Origin: Leptura quadrifasciata
Taxonomy: Eukaryota; Arthropoda; Insecta; Coleoptera; Cerambycidae
Direction: 5' to 3'
NCBI GenBank assembly: GCA_963675555.1
Contig: OY776679.1
Span: 73,278,723-73,342,722, forward strand
Length of the DNA stretch: 64,000 nt
Shown here: positions 8,422 to 19,444 of the stretch, in pieces
How positions within the stretch are numbered: the stretch's first letter is position 1
How the letters are laid out: every line of letters starts with the position of its first letter
Notes under the pieces: generated by a model
What the model saw: the letters and a program-made list of their open reading frames with translations, nothing else
Databases searched by the model: none
Told to the model about the DNA's origin: nothing
Translations under genes and position numbers: made by a program

Positions 8422-10292
8422 CTAATCAATTTTAGGCATTTTTTGTTGTGGTTCGTTTTCTTCATCGATCAAACTCTCAAATTCTATATTATCTTCAAAA
8501 TCATTGGCATTTTCAGGCTCTTCAATTTCGATGTCATTATTCTTTGCTGGTTCTTCATCAATATCTTCAGAATCACTTAAATCTACAAATACTTCTCTGT
8601 CTCTATTTGAACAGTTTTTTTTATACATTTATTTAACGTCGGCCTATTTCCGCTACTGAGGCCTAACACCGACGCCTGTAGACGAGCTACCTCCAACCAG
8701 GAATTTTGCCGAACCTCTTCCCTTAAGAAGAGTAGGGATCTTTTACTTGCCTAACATTTAATAGACAATGGACCGACGGCTTTACATCCCCTCCGAAGGA
8801 TGGTATATCTCCTATACAACCCTCGCCTAAGGTTGTATAGCTTCCGCGCATACACTGATATACAAGCCGCTGGAAGATGTGTGAGGCGAGGACGCGGTTT
8901 CCGTTGGAATGGTCACCCATCCAAGTACTAACTGCGCCTGTCGTTGCTTTACATTGCATACCGAAGTATGTACATAGTAAAGACGCACCTACGCTCGCCC
9001 CTATATTTGAACAGTTCTCAGTGCATGTATTGCATAGATTGGTACATTTTAAGCCGTGTTTTCGGCAGCCACACCTTTGATTATTGCATCCACTTTCACA
9101 AGTACAGATAACGCTTTTTAACAACTTTCCGGGAATCAAGTCGGAACTGTCAAAGATGTATTTCGACACGAGTCTTCCTACATTTTCGTTCCAGCCCCAG
9201 TCCTTTGCTTTTTTGTTGTCCTGATCGTTGTCAAAATTACCCAACCAAGTTTGCAATTGGTAATAGACTCTGTAGGAGTGTTGTGCAGCTGCTTCTTCAG
9301 TTGGAGGGAGTTTTTCCAATTTAAAAGTGGATTTGTTTGTAGCTTGCTGATACAGCTCAAATCGTAATTGATTTAACGAGTTATAAATTTTCTTATTTTT
9401 TTAAATATTAGCTGTAAGTTAAGATTCATTTTTTGCTATGGTTATGTGGTCTGCATCTTTTTGATAATAAACACTGGCTAGGTTTAATAAATTTTGTCCA
9501 GCAAAACTTGAAATTGTATCACACCCAGAGAAAGCATGAAGACACGCTATTACACTTGTGTATGGTTCGTGTTTAAAACAATGGGATGTATAAAATGAAT
9601 CTTTGACGTTGCTTGAGCCTGGTTTGTGAAAATAAATATCCAGCCCATTCGAATTTAATTGGTGTAAAAGAACTAGTAAGTCGATGTCTTGACCCACGAT
9701 TATTACAGTTTTATCATCTTGTTTAGCTAATTGGATCGCAGTGTTGACAATCAGTGCGTCGGCGTCTTCAGGAGCTCGCTTACGGAAAAAGCCCTCGGAC
9801 TGTAATTTATTTGATATTGTGATAATTGAATTGTTTTTATTATTTTGATTTGATAAAAATTTTTCTTGTGAAAAGGGTATTTTACTTATACTTTGATATT
9901 CAAATGTGGGGGCGTTCGCTGATTTATTGCGACGTGATCGTTCGGATTGTTTCGTACCCGACGAAATGGAGACGAATGGTCGTATATGTAGGTGCAGTTG
10001 TATTTACTTCAGGGTATCCATCAGAAACCACATAACTATTATTCGCATAATGACTTCGAACATAATTGAGATATTTCTGTGAGATTTCCTCGATACTATC
10101 ATACTTTTGCCAAATAACCTTGTGTAGTAAAAACCCGCCGTCAATAACGTGTACAACATTGTTACAGGCTGGCAAAGCACTAATACTCGTGAATTCGTCG
10201 TACAGCTCGGATTTCTTATTCCTTCTTAGACCATTTTCTGTGAAAAGTGACAGAGGGAAAGGAGCTAGTTCATAATTCAAATATTCTTTCAT
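8422..10292 (-). pseudogene. FEN/XPG (PIN)-like nuclease with CXC-like cysteine cluster, broken
   Basis: Read on the minus strand. The first segment (10292 to about 9945) has VIDGGFLLHKVIW and VVSDGYPE, acid-bearing motifs like the N-terminal part of FEN/PIN nucleases. A frameshift near 9940 leads to a second segment down to 9419 with EDADALIVNTA, VGQDIDLLVLL and LHAFSGCDTISSF, resembling the FEN-1 EAEAQ, DxD and GCDY motifs. After a stop and a short deletion the third segment reads LPPTEEAAAQHSYRVYYQLQ and WGW, then a nine-cysteine block (CTCESGCNNQRCGCRKHGLK onward) like TSO1/Tesmin CXC domains. The acidic tail (8422-8611) is cut off by a SINE at 8617-9003. The metal-binding function is inferred; partner and target are unknown. 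A second family member lies at 58267-59622. Confidence 0.75.
8617..9003 (-). mobile_element. 5S-rRNA-derived SINE (full length), inside the nuclease gene
   Basis: On the minus strand the head contains AGTTAGTACTTGGATGGGTG and ACC, the C-box end of the 5S rRNA internal promoter, preceded by GTAAAGCAACG like the 5S A-box area. The body is shared with five other copies here; the 3' end is AGGCCGACGTTAAATAAATG then an A/T tail. Flanking copies of TATTTGAACAGTT at 8604-8616 and 9004-9016 form a 13-bp target duplication. Pol III transcription is inferred from the 5S-like promoter. Removing it in thought joins the cysteine cluster to its acidic tail. Confidence 0.9.
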
Positions 10293-10487
10293 ATCATCTT
10301 TGCTGTTAGTATTTAACTTGTCCTCACTATGTCCTACCCCTCTCTACCCCCAACCTTCAGTCGTTTTGGGCGGGCATTTCAAATACCTGTATGCTGAGAA
10401 ATTTCAAATTTTGTAAAAAAAATTTTTGTTTGAATACGTAACAGTATTTTTTTTGTTTGTATTCAATTTCAGCGTGGTTTCCAATAA

Positions 10488-11231
10488 CTAAATTCTTTCA
10501 ACTTTAATTATTTTATACCAAAGTAAGTTTTTTCATTAAAATATTATGAATTATTAACATAAATATGCTAAAAAATTGTAAATAATGGAAAAAATCGACA
10601 AATTCGAGATTCGAAAAATTTTCTTTTCGGTTTCTCTTAATTTTAAGCTGCTAAATGACAATAAATCACTAACATCGACTATTTGAAAGTAGACATCTCG
10701 ACGAAAAAAATGAGCACTAGTAGAACATTAAAATCCAAAAAAAAATCAATAAAGTTGTTCGCCGAAGATAGGGGTGTTTTTTCGGAAAAATTGTAAAATC
10801 TCGAAAAATATTTATTTTCCATAATTGAAAAAATTCACGCTTATTATATGCAAATAATACTTTCAAAAAGTTTCATTTAAATTAAATAATATTCACGCGA
10901 GAAAAAAAATAAAAGCAGAAAAATCGGTTTTTCGTCATTTTCTCGCAAACTTTGAGGTTATGTCGTAAAATATATAGAATAAAAGTTTTAGATTTTTTTA
11001 TTATCTACAACTTTTGTATGAAATACTTTTCTCTAGGAGGTCACGTTTCGCCACAAATCACGAAAAACGGTTTTCATCCCTTAAATAGCACCCCATTTCA
11101 CTACTTCCCTTCATCTCAAGTTCCAAAGTTTTTTTTTCATTGTTTATGACCTCAATTATATATTCCGGTCGGCCGTTGCCTGCTATTAATTTTTTTTTTC
11201 AGCATTAAAAATCCGTAACGGCCCCAGCCTA
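10488..11231 (-). repeat. right terminal inverted repeat of the nuclease element
   Basis: Reverse-complement partner of 7441-8177, ending GTAACGGCCCCAGCCTA followed by the TTC duplication. The segment 10310-10487 between gene start and TIR would be the promoter/5' region; no TATA box is obvious there. Confidence 0.85.
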
Positions 11232-11234
11232 TTC

Positions 11235-12853
11235 CTAGTATTTCTCACATATTTCTGGTATTTTCAAACTATTCTCTTAGAAAAGGGACAGGATTTCCGG
11301 GAGTGAGAGACTCCTCGAAACAAATACAGCAAAAGATAATAATTTTAAAATGCATTCCCACAGGTGGCTCAGTGAACCATTACCAGCCCCAAAATTTCTT
11401 AATATAAGGATGAATATTGGTTTGAAGTAAAAGTATACATATATATTTTAATACTTATATTAGCAAAGCATATTTTGTTCGTATAATTTAGTAGATCCTC
11501 ATTAAGAATGATACGCTCAAACTCAAGTCCTTAAGAAAAACAGTTTTTATGAAATAGAATGTTTTAAAGTCTGTTTGTTGTGTACCGTCATAAAGTAAAG
11601 GCGTAACTGATATTGTTAAATAACCCACATTTGTAGAATTTTTAAGTGGCATTTCATTACTTTCAGAAACAACCCGTACATAGTTTTTTCTAAGCATATA
11701 AAATTGCAATGACTGATTACTATAAGTAATTCCTGGTGGTAACGTCCTAATAAAGTTATTTTCACTGCTCAATTTTTGTCATAGTCATTCACCTTGCGGA
11801 TTAATGCTTTGAATAATAATATCATATTAATATTCGTAGTAGTCTCTATGAATAAAAGTAATTTAATCAGAAATCAATTTTATTAAGAATATATTAACAG
11901 TTAAAAGGTTCGTTTGGCACAACTTTATGACGACAGTCAACTATTGGTGTAGGTAGATTTCAGAGTAGACCTTAGGCAACTCTTTATGTAACAATATTTA
12001 TGATATAATTTATTATGAGAAAATGTGTAGGTATGCCATGGAAGAATATATTTGATTTTATATAAGTTGGGGCTTTTCAAACTTTCTATTTCCTTTTTCC
12101 TAATTTATAATTTTTTTGAGAAAGACACCATGATAGATTCAACCCAGCAAACTTTTTCTATAAAATTAGCTATAATTCGATTTGGTAAAAGTCGAATTTA
12201 CTTATTAAGGTATTTATTACGTAAAATTGACCTGAAAAAGATACCTCCTCGGATACTTCCGATTGAAATTTACCAAATGGTTCTAATTTATATTTAAATT
12301 TACTTAAATTATACCAAGAAATCTACCTCATACACAAATCTGCTTAAAAGTAACTTTAACCAAATCAGAAAGGGAAAACTGCCAAAAAAATTATCAAAAG
12401 TTACCTCAAGGGTAGAGCTAGTTAAATCAACGTCGAATTAATGTGAATTAACTTCTAACGAGACTTCTAAAGACTTTGCCCCCCCAATCAAATAACTGGA
12501 GATAAATTTTATTGTTACACAATCTATTTAACGTTTCGAAAGTAAAGGACAATTAAGAAAAATTTACTTTCTAGTATGGCCTCACATGAGATGATCATAT
12601 CATCAAATTACCTCTACATTCAGATATGGTCTCGTTTAGGGTCGAGTCTATCGTTTGTACAATAATAAAATTTCTTACATTTTACAATTTCAATTGCTGT
12701 TTCATTTGCAAAGAAAATCATAATCAGGTTCATTTTTCACAAAACAATTAAAATTTAAATTAAGCTGAAAGATTATTGAAATATTTGATAAAGTAAATAA
12801 AGTTTCCGGGGGTTATAAATGGCAACGATTTAGAATTTAATAAAAGCACTTAT
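11235..12853. other. unassigned tract
   Basis: A 94-codon open frame on the minus strand (11488-11772, containing RTLPPGITYSN and YLTISVTPLLYDG) has less biased composition than most chance frames here, but no family is recognised and it lacks a convincing start. A TTTACTTTC / GAAAGTAAA mirror near 12539-12572 is short. Otherwise plain AT-rich sequence. Confidence 0.3.
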
Positions 12854-12855
12854 TA

Positions 12856-15178
12856 TACAGGGTTACTGGTAATTCGATACATTCCTTTGGAGATGTGATG
12901 GGGCATGAGCTAAGGAGTAAATCTAGCCCTAACATACATTATGCAAAACTCAATTGTTTTTGAGATATTTCAATTTTTTTGTTTTTCTCAAAAAAGTAGA
13001 TCTTAATGTCTTAAAAGTTAATTTCCGAAAAATCTACTTGACATTTTTAAATTTTTTTTTACTGGATTACTTGTCCAATATTATAGATATCCGTTTGGAA
13101 TGAAAAATATCCGGAAACATTTCGATCATGTGAACATTTAAAATAAAAACTTGTAAATTTTTTTTTTTAAATCAGTTATGAAATTTACCTATTAGGTTTT
13201 TTCAAAAAAATATTAATGTAGCACGCGTACAAATTATTATAAAAACTTCCTTATTTCAATAGCTATCTAACTAGGTAGAAATGTTTAATGTACCCTTGAT
13301 AGTTGTAATAAAAAATTAGTAAAGATAATGCTGGTGGCGGAATTTATTAAACGACTAATCGTTCATTCTCATTTAAGTCAGTCAGTCCTTGACTTTGACG
13401 TTTCTGCATATAGTCATTAACTGACATTCTTATCTCCGTGTCCCTTAAGTTTGTTGGTCTTGTTAAATTAGTTATCGAAGATTTTGATTTTGCTCGTAGT
13501 TGTTGTTATTAGTTGTTGTTATTGTATTTTCTGTACCATGGCCGCGTATGCCAACGCAGAATACGCTGATATCTTGTTTGTCTATGGATACTGTGGCGGC
13601 AACGCTGCTGAAGCTCGCCGAGAATATGGTCTTTGGTACCCTAACCGCCGCTTACCAAATGCACGCGTATTCAGTACGGCATATCGAAATATCGCTGAAA
13701 CTGGCTCCGTGAAATGTAGAAGAAGTGTCGCTGGTGCTCCTCCCGTTTATGAACCAGATGATGAGGAAGAAATATTGAGGTATTTTGAGGAAGACCCAAC
13801 TATTTCAACTAATAAAGTCGCAAGACTAACCGGAGCGTCACAATGGAAAGTTTGGTCTACTATACGTAGAGTTGGATGTCATCCTTACCACTATACCCCT
13901 GTCCAAGGCTTGGAGGAAGGTGATCCTGGAAGGAGAGTGGAATTCTGCCGCTTTATGTTAAATTCAGATGCAGAAAGTGCAAATTTTTTAACAAGTATTT
14001 TATGGACGGACGAGTCGAAATTTATTCGCGAGGGTATAACAAATTTCCACAACCTACATTATTGCGCAGAGGAAAATCCCAAGTTAACACGTGAAACTAG
14101 TTTCCAAATGAAGTTTTCTATTAATGTGTGGATGGGAGTCATTGGCCACTATTTAATAGGGCCACACTTTCTTCCTCAAAATTTAAACGGGGAAATCTAT
14201 GAAAATTTTTTAAGAAATGATCTGGTGGTGATTTTAGAAGATGTTCCTCTCGCCGTCAGACAGTGAATGATGTTTCAGAACGACGGTTATCTAGCACATT
14301 ATCAACTGACAGTACGACAGTTACTTGATCAACGTTTCCCTAACCGTTGGATTGAAAGAGCGGGCCCAATACCTTGGCCAGCGCGAAGCCCTGACTTAAC
14401 ACCCCTTGATTATTACGTATGGGGTCAAATTAAGGAGATGGTCTATGCCACACCAGTGAATACTATAGAAAACGTTAGACAAAGGATAGTCGATGCTGCC
14501 CAACACATAAGGCATAATCTGACAACCAGAGTAACAACGACGGAAAGAAGAAGACGCTGCCGTGTCTGTATACGGAATAGGGGCTCCCATTTTGAGCAAG
14601 ACATATAAAAAATAAAGTACAACTTTGAAATTAATGAAGAAATAAACTCTACTTTTAAAATGTTTTTTACTGTTTATCTAAAAATAAAATTCGTACTACT
14701 TCTGTTATTTTTACTAGTATTTTCTTAGAACTATTAAGGGTACATTGAACATTTGTACCTTGTTAGATAGCTATTGAAATAAGGCAGTTTTTATAATAAT
14801 TTATACGTGTGTTACGTTAATATTTTTGTGAAAAAACCTAATAGGTAAATTTCATAGCTGATTTAAAAAAAAAAAAAAATTTAAGTTTTTATTTCAGATG
14901 TTCACATGATCGAAATGTTTCCAGATATTTTTCATTCCAAACGGATATCTATAATATTGGACAAGTAATCCAGTAAAAAAAAATTTAAAAATGTCAAATA
15001 GATTTTTCGAAAATTAACTTTTAAGACATTAAGATCTACTTTTTGAGAAAAACAAAAAAAATTAAATATCTCAAAAACTATTGAGTTTTGCATAATATAT
15101 GTTAGGGATAAATTTACTTCTTAGATCATGTCCCATCACATCTCCAAAGGAATGTATCGAATTACCAGTAACCCTGTA
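12856..15178 (+). mobile_element. DD41D mariner (rosa-like) with about 450-bp TIRs, copy A
   Basis: Begins TACAGGGTTACTGGTAATTC and ends with its reverse complement, flanked by TA on both sides (12854-12855 and 15179-15180). The inverted repeats extend to about 13320 and 14726. Such long TIRs are uncommon for mariners. It carries one transposase reading frame with a premature stop. The second copy at 52115-54506 is very similar, so transposition was recent. Confidence 0.9.
13538..14608 (+). pseudogene. DD41D mariner transposase, one premature stop
   Basis: The ATG in CCATGGCCGCGTATG opens the same 356-codon reading as copy B. The N-terminal half carries helix-turn-helix regions and the first aspartate (ILWTDESKF). 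CGA for residue 243 has become TGA at 14264-14266, cutting the frame before the second catalytic aspartate. Downstream the frame resumes (MMFQNDGYLAHY), where the usual GCPAHY is also changed to GYLAHY; the third aspartate (SPDLTPLDYYVWG) remains. A product stopping at residue 242 would lack two catalytic acids. Confidence 0.9.
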
Positions 15179-15180
15179 TA

Positions 15181-15352
15181 GTGTGACCGGTTTACTTTGG
15201 AGTCACCCTGTAAAATATTTATTTAGTGTGCGATTTACACCGTTTTTTTAATTGTAAAGCTTGTTGAACTGCATTTTTGGAACAAGAAGCGTCAGATTCT
15301 TACAAAATCCAGGCCTACTTCGTCAGGTTTTAGGAGTAAAATTTTAACAATT
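15181..15352. other. short spacer
   Basis: A GTCACCCTGTA at 15202-15212 looks like an isolated mariner-type end. No other feature. Confidence 0.3.
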
Positions 15353-15364
15353 CATATTAGCCAT

Positions 15365-16317
15365 ATTGTCTGAAAGTTTCGGAAAGTAGTCTCTTTCCGT
15401 TTTCAAAGCTTTTTTTTTGGAAGAACACTTATTTGCTGTGTATGTCAAATACACAGCTTTAAGATTCTGTTAATGTTATTTCCATAGATACTTACTACTT
15501 GTGGTGTGGTGTATGGGTCCTTCTTTCAAAATCATTAAATTCGTGTTTGTATTTAAACAAATTTCTGTAAAATTTGCTCTACTGATTTTGTTGGATTTTT
15601 GTTTAATTTTGAGTAGGGTCCCTCATTTACAAGAGTCACGATTTTTGTAGATATTTCAAACGGGGAACACTTTAAGATATATTTTAACAAAAACAAAACC
15701 GATAAACAGGGAGCAGAATTATGTTATGTGGGTGAGTCATCCAGACCTTTTAGTGTGAGGTTGGATGAGCACAAGAACTACATTAGAACGAATGAAATTC
15801 AGAAATCAAAGATTTGTGAACATGCTTGGGAAAACGGACATAGAATAAACTGGGACTTGGCAAACATTTTAATAAAAGAGGCAGATAACAAAAAAAGAAA
15901 AGTTAAATGAAGATAAGTGCGTATCGAATTGTTCTGTAGATATTTCTATAACCAATGTTAAAAAAAGAACTTAACAAACTCAACATTATCTAAAAAAAAA
16001 TATCATCAGTTCTGTGTAAGTAGTAAGTATCTATGGAGCTGTGCATTTGACATATACAGCAAATAAGTGTTCTTCCAAAAAAAGCTTTGAAAACGGAAAG
16101 AGACTACTTTCCGAAACGTCAGCAAAATACATTATTTCTGTGTTTATTCTGATTTATATTATTTGTAAAAACATAACCTCTGACTGTTCCTTTGACGTAA
16201 ACGTCACGGGCGCAGAGGCTTTTTTTCCAATAATTCTATTACTTTGAAGATTCGGTGATTTGTTTTTGAAGAGGATAATATATGTGGTAGAAAATCCAAA
16301 TAACAGGAAAGAATATC
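15365..16317 (+). mobile_element. Penelope-like element, copy 2, internally deleted
   Basis: Flanked by a 12-bp duplication CATATTAGCCAT (15353-15364 and 16318-16329). Inverted arms (about 15372-15495 and 16016-16317) match those of copy 1. The core, here on the plus strand, keeps only the endonuclease end. It is therefore a short non-autonomous or dead derivative of the same family as 4571-6014, in opposite orientation. Confidence 0.8.
15660..15910 (+). pseudogene. PLE GIY-YIG endonuclease remnant lacking the GIY part
   Basis: The reading NREQ/ELCYVGESSRPFSVRL onward and CEHAWENGHRINWD match copy 1, but the segment coding the GIY motif (IYNIPCECDK in copy 1) is deleted at about 15718-15722, with a frame change. 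From CYVGESS to the stop at 15910 the frame is open, which is why it looks like a 60-codon gene. Without the first catalytic motif it should be inactive. Confidence 0.8.
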
Positions 16318-16329
16318 CATATTAGCCAT

Positions 16330-16458
16330 TTTTTTAAGAAAAAAATATGCGCGCCATTGGATTCACCATCCCTCAAAACGGGTCTGGACTAAATTTTGTC
16401 GAAAATTTTTAAGCAATAACGTTTTTGTATTCCTTTCTTGCATTCTATTGAAGTACCC
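16330..16458. other. terminus of a mariner-like MITE
   Basis: The tract ends GAAGTACCCTGTATATA, like the outer end of a TACAGGGTA-type TIR, but no matching left end was located nearby. Confidence 0.3.
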
Positions 16459-16881
16459 TGTATATACCCCATATATAAATTTAATTTTTTCCTATTTATG
16501 TTTCCAAATTCAAGTAATCATTGCAGTTAATTCATTTCATTTTTACATTTATTTAGTCATTTAATATTGGACACAATAAAGTTACCAGAATGCATTTTAA
16601 AATTATATTTTTAAAGCAAAGTTAAACGCTACAATTTTGAGACAGAATTTACATAAAATCTAGTCGAGTCGCAGGGTTTGTTTATCGTATATTCAGATAA
16701 ACGTCAAGTACTTCGTGTATTCCCATAGTGTGAAATCACCTACCCTTTTCTATCTTAACCATAGGAGGAGATAGAGAATGGAGTTTTAAATCTGAAACGC
16801 TGCACAAAACTACGCCGTATCAAATATTGAAGTTGTTAACGTAAACAATTCCCACGTCCGACTTGGGGGACGGTTAAACTG

Positions 16882-16904
16882 TGACGTCATTTACAATATA
16901 AAAG
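16882..16904 (+). promoter_or_regulatory. CRE-like site and TATA box
   Basis: TGACGTCA (ATF/CREB consensus) at 16882-16889 is followed by AATATAAAAG at 16895-16904; about 30 bases further is AATCAGAC, a plausible initiator. The other copy keeps both (TGACGTCA at 44561-44568, TATA as ATATAAAAG on the minus strand), arguing that the pair is functional in the family. Confidence 0.65.
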
Positions 16905-16939
16905 AAACTGCAGGATCCAAGAAAAGAGGTAATCAGACT

Positions 16940-17095
16940 CGAGCTACATCGGAGGACATTGGGTTCGCTGTTGCTCCCTGGAGATTACAATTGCACCACA
17001 CCTTAATTACATCGCTGGACATTAAGTTCGCTGTAATATGGAGATTGAATTGAAGCATACCTTAGGTACATCGCTGGACATTGAGTTCGCTGTAC
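16940..17095 (+). repeat. three tandem units of about 60 bp
   Basis: Each unit has ACATCG, one variable triplet and then GACATTGAGTTCGCTG-type sequence followed by GGAGATT and CACCTTA or CATACCTTA. They lie just downstream of the inferred start site and are also present, in inverted orientation, at 44350-44512. Confidence 0.8.
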
Positions 17096-17489
17096 TGACA
17101 CCTCAGACAACCATTCTTTACTTTCTTATTTCGAGACTCTACTTTATTATTTGCAATTGCATTCATATTCTGGTGGTGGTGTAATGGGGGAAAATGACGC
17201 ATTTGTGGTACTAAAAGAATATTAGATTTTTTTAATATTAGCTTTGATTTTCTACGAGAAAATATAATATTATATTACCAGTTATTCAGTTAGGATTTCA
17301 TTCACGATTTTAATTCACCAAAATTTCACTTTCTAAATATCTTACTAGGGAAATTTGCGTTTGCAAAGTAACAAGTTTATATTCAAGAACTATATATTTA
17401 GAGCTATGCAATAACAAGATTCTTTATCACAGACTAGCCAAACTTCAGGTCTATCATTATTCTGCAGTTCTGTTGGCTACAGGGGGAGT

Positions 17490-17640
17490 ATCTATATAAT
17501 CCTAATTTTTTGAAAGAAATTTTATTTAGCGATGAAGCCACATCTCTACCACAAATGGGGTTGTTTCAAATCAAAATAGCCATCACTGGTTGGTGAGCTG
17601 AGAATCCGGAATTTGATACAATCTGATTTACCTCTATCCA
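17490..17640 (+). pseudogene. mariner-type transposase relic (first catalytic D)
   Basis: The translation EILFSDEAT, then after a frameshift TNGVVSNQNSHHW and AENPEF, matches the region around the first catalytic aspartate of DD41D-type mariners. Only about 45 codons survive; there are no TIRs. Confidence 0.5.
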
Positions 17641-18731
17641 AAATTGCACCCCTATGAAGATACAGCCGTTGGAATTAAAAGTATTTATTTTTTTAATATT
17701 GTGCAATTGTGCACACCCTGTTTATTCACTGTGGGTAGCACGTAGCATTGTTTTTTTATGGAAAAAATATGCTACTGTTCTTTTTCACCTCGGTTTTTCA
17801 CTGCGACAAAACAGAAATATCAGTGGAGAATGGGTTATAATAATAAACGGCCTACACTACAAATTACAATGTTAACCTTCAAGGCAGCAGTAAATATATG
17901 CTTGTAAATGGTTTATTCAACTCTTCAACTGTCCATGTCCGAAGAAGATTCTAAACTACTTCAAATGTCTGCCAGTGCGTGACCACGTTTTCTTCCTAAT
18001 ATGTTAAAAACGAGGTTATAAAGGTTATGGGTAAAGAATGATATACGTAGATCTTTATTTATTGTAATAAATGTGCTTTTCAGTTTATCAACTATATATA
18101 TAGCTCTTGGGAGATTTTTATTGAGCTAGAAAGTCGCTTCAAAAGCTTGACTGTATAACACTCGACATAAAAATAGAAAGGACATAGAAAACACTTACAA
18201 ATAAATTAAGTTTTGGGACTTTTCTGCAAAAGAATTTATGAATATGCGGAGCTTCAGGCAACTATCTAAGTCTTAAGAAACGATAAAGAAGGAACAAAAT
18301 ATTAAATTAAATCATAGTACAGTATACTTCAATATTGGAAGCGGCTCTGTGGATGTCTCCACCTGGCCTGTCATCTTTAACCTATATAGGGTTATAGGAT
18401 ATTATGAATTTCTGGTGCAAATTCTACATGTAAAAGTATGAAAAAAATGTCATATGCAACATATATCCGAAAGTACTTTCCAATGGAGTTTCGTCACTTT
18501 GAAAATTGTACCTAGAAAATCTTTATTTAATATCTTGGAAACTATTTGCCGTACAGGGTTGGGACTTTGTATGCATATTGATAGTAATATAAGCTACAGT
18601 TTTCACAATAATTAATCAAATTAACTTTAACCATAAGTGAAAGACGCGGGGATATGCCCGGTACATCAGATCAGCTATTTAAATCCTGGTTTAAGGTAAG
18701 AAAATAATATTTTGGTCTCTGATTATACTAT
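17641..18731. other. unassigned tract
   Basis: The 73-codon frame at 17654 has a hydrophobic start but no known motif and continues from the mariner relic. From about 18360 the sequence has the character of a DNA-transposon interior or TIR (TTTAATATCTTGGAAACTA then CAGGGTTGGGA), with no partner seen. Confidence 0.3.
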
Positions 18732-18842
18732 TGTTACGTGTTTACACACTTTACTAAACACCCCAAGCGTACATTCAATAATTGCAACATGAATTGCCAC
18801 TAACCACTGATTTATTTAACACTAAATTAACTTACAATATGC
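18732..18842 (-). mobile_element. 3' end of an LTR, same family as the solo LTR at 37218
   Basis: On the minus strand it reads AAATAAATCAGTGGTTAGTG, a TTGCAA block, then GTGTTTA and the terminus CACGTAACA, matching the last 110 bp of the 545-bp LTR. The rest of the LTR is missing where an (AAT)n run at 18844-18861 begins. Confidence 0.7.
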
Positions 18843-18869
18843 AATAATAATAATAATAATCAGTAACCA

Positions 18870-19240
18870 AGAATGGCTGATGAAAGGAAACATCTTCGCG
18901 GAGACAGAAGGATATATGATTAACATTCAGGATCAAACAGTCATGGCCAGGAACTACAAGAAATATATAATAAGAGATCCTAATATCTCCTCAGATAAAT
19001 GCCGAAAATTTGAACCAAGAGACCATCGACCACATAATAACAGTATGCACTATGCTAGCTCCCATTGACTACACCAATCGCCATGACAACACTGCAAAAG
19101 TCATTCACAGAGAAACAGCCATAAAATACGCACTAACAGGAGATAGAACTCCGCTCTACAAGTACGAGCCACCTCCGGTACTAAACAATGATCAGATCAA
19201 ACTATACTGGAATAGAGAAATCACAACCGACCATACATAG
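18870..19240 (+). pseudogene. non-LTR retrotransposon C-terminal domain, frameshifted
   Basis: Frame one gives FAETEGYMINIQDQTVMARN and YKKYIIRDPNISSDKCRK; after a frameshift the second frame gives NQETIDHIITVCTMLAP, DYTNRHD and KLYWNREITTD. This C..C/ET..HI...C pattern with a TD.T..N tail is familiar from the end of ORF2 proteins of arthropod non-LTR elements, after the reverse transcriptase. It is 5'-truncated, as usual for such insertions. Confidence 0.65.
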
Positions 19241-19444
19241 ACCGTCAGCCCACTGTACCCAAATCGGCAATGATTATAAGCAGTATGCCCTTCAGGTTTA
19301 TGATATTTTGGCATATGTGATTGTAAAAAAGGAAAATTAAAATGTCTCCGTGGACCATTCGCTGGAAAATGGAATTGTAATTTTTGTACAATAATAACTG
19401 TTTTTAAAACGATAATATAACTAATAACTGCCCGTTTTTGCATT

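Larger units (their letters stand above)
7441..11231 (-). mobile_element. 3.8-kb long-TIR DNA element encoding a nuclease-CXC protein
   Basis: The ends read TAGGCTGGGGCCGTTAC and its reverse complement, and the inverted repeats continue inward for about 740 bp. TTC flanks both sides (7438-7440 and 11232-11234), consistent with a 3-bp target duplication. The interior, on the minus strand, codes one protein with a FEN/XPG-like nuclease and a CXC-like cysteine cluster. From memory, Academ-superfamily transposons have 3-4 bp duplications and some encode a Cys-rich finger with an XPG nuclease, so this may be an Academ relative. No separate DDE transposase was seen. The coding part is interrupted by a 5S SINE and a frameshift. 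Confidence 0.8.
16459..17440 (+). repeat. promoter-bearing repeat, copy 1
   Basis: About 980 bp recur in inverted orientation at 41375-41692 plus 44335-44993. Conserved parts include CAGAATGCATTTTAAAATTA, a block around GCTGCACAAAACTACGCCGT, and a CRE-TATA promoter followed by three tandem units. It could be an LTR or the 5' region of a larger retroelement; TG...CA ends could not be fixed, so the class is left open. Confidence 0.75.

Noticed and set aside
13500..13712. 70-codon frame overlapping the mariner start, also at 52748-52963
   Set aside because: Shifted-frame shadow of the transposase.
18553..18569. hAT end from CAGGGTTGGGA
   Set aside because: It lacks the GATTTAAATC subterminal repeats and any partner end; too short to call.
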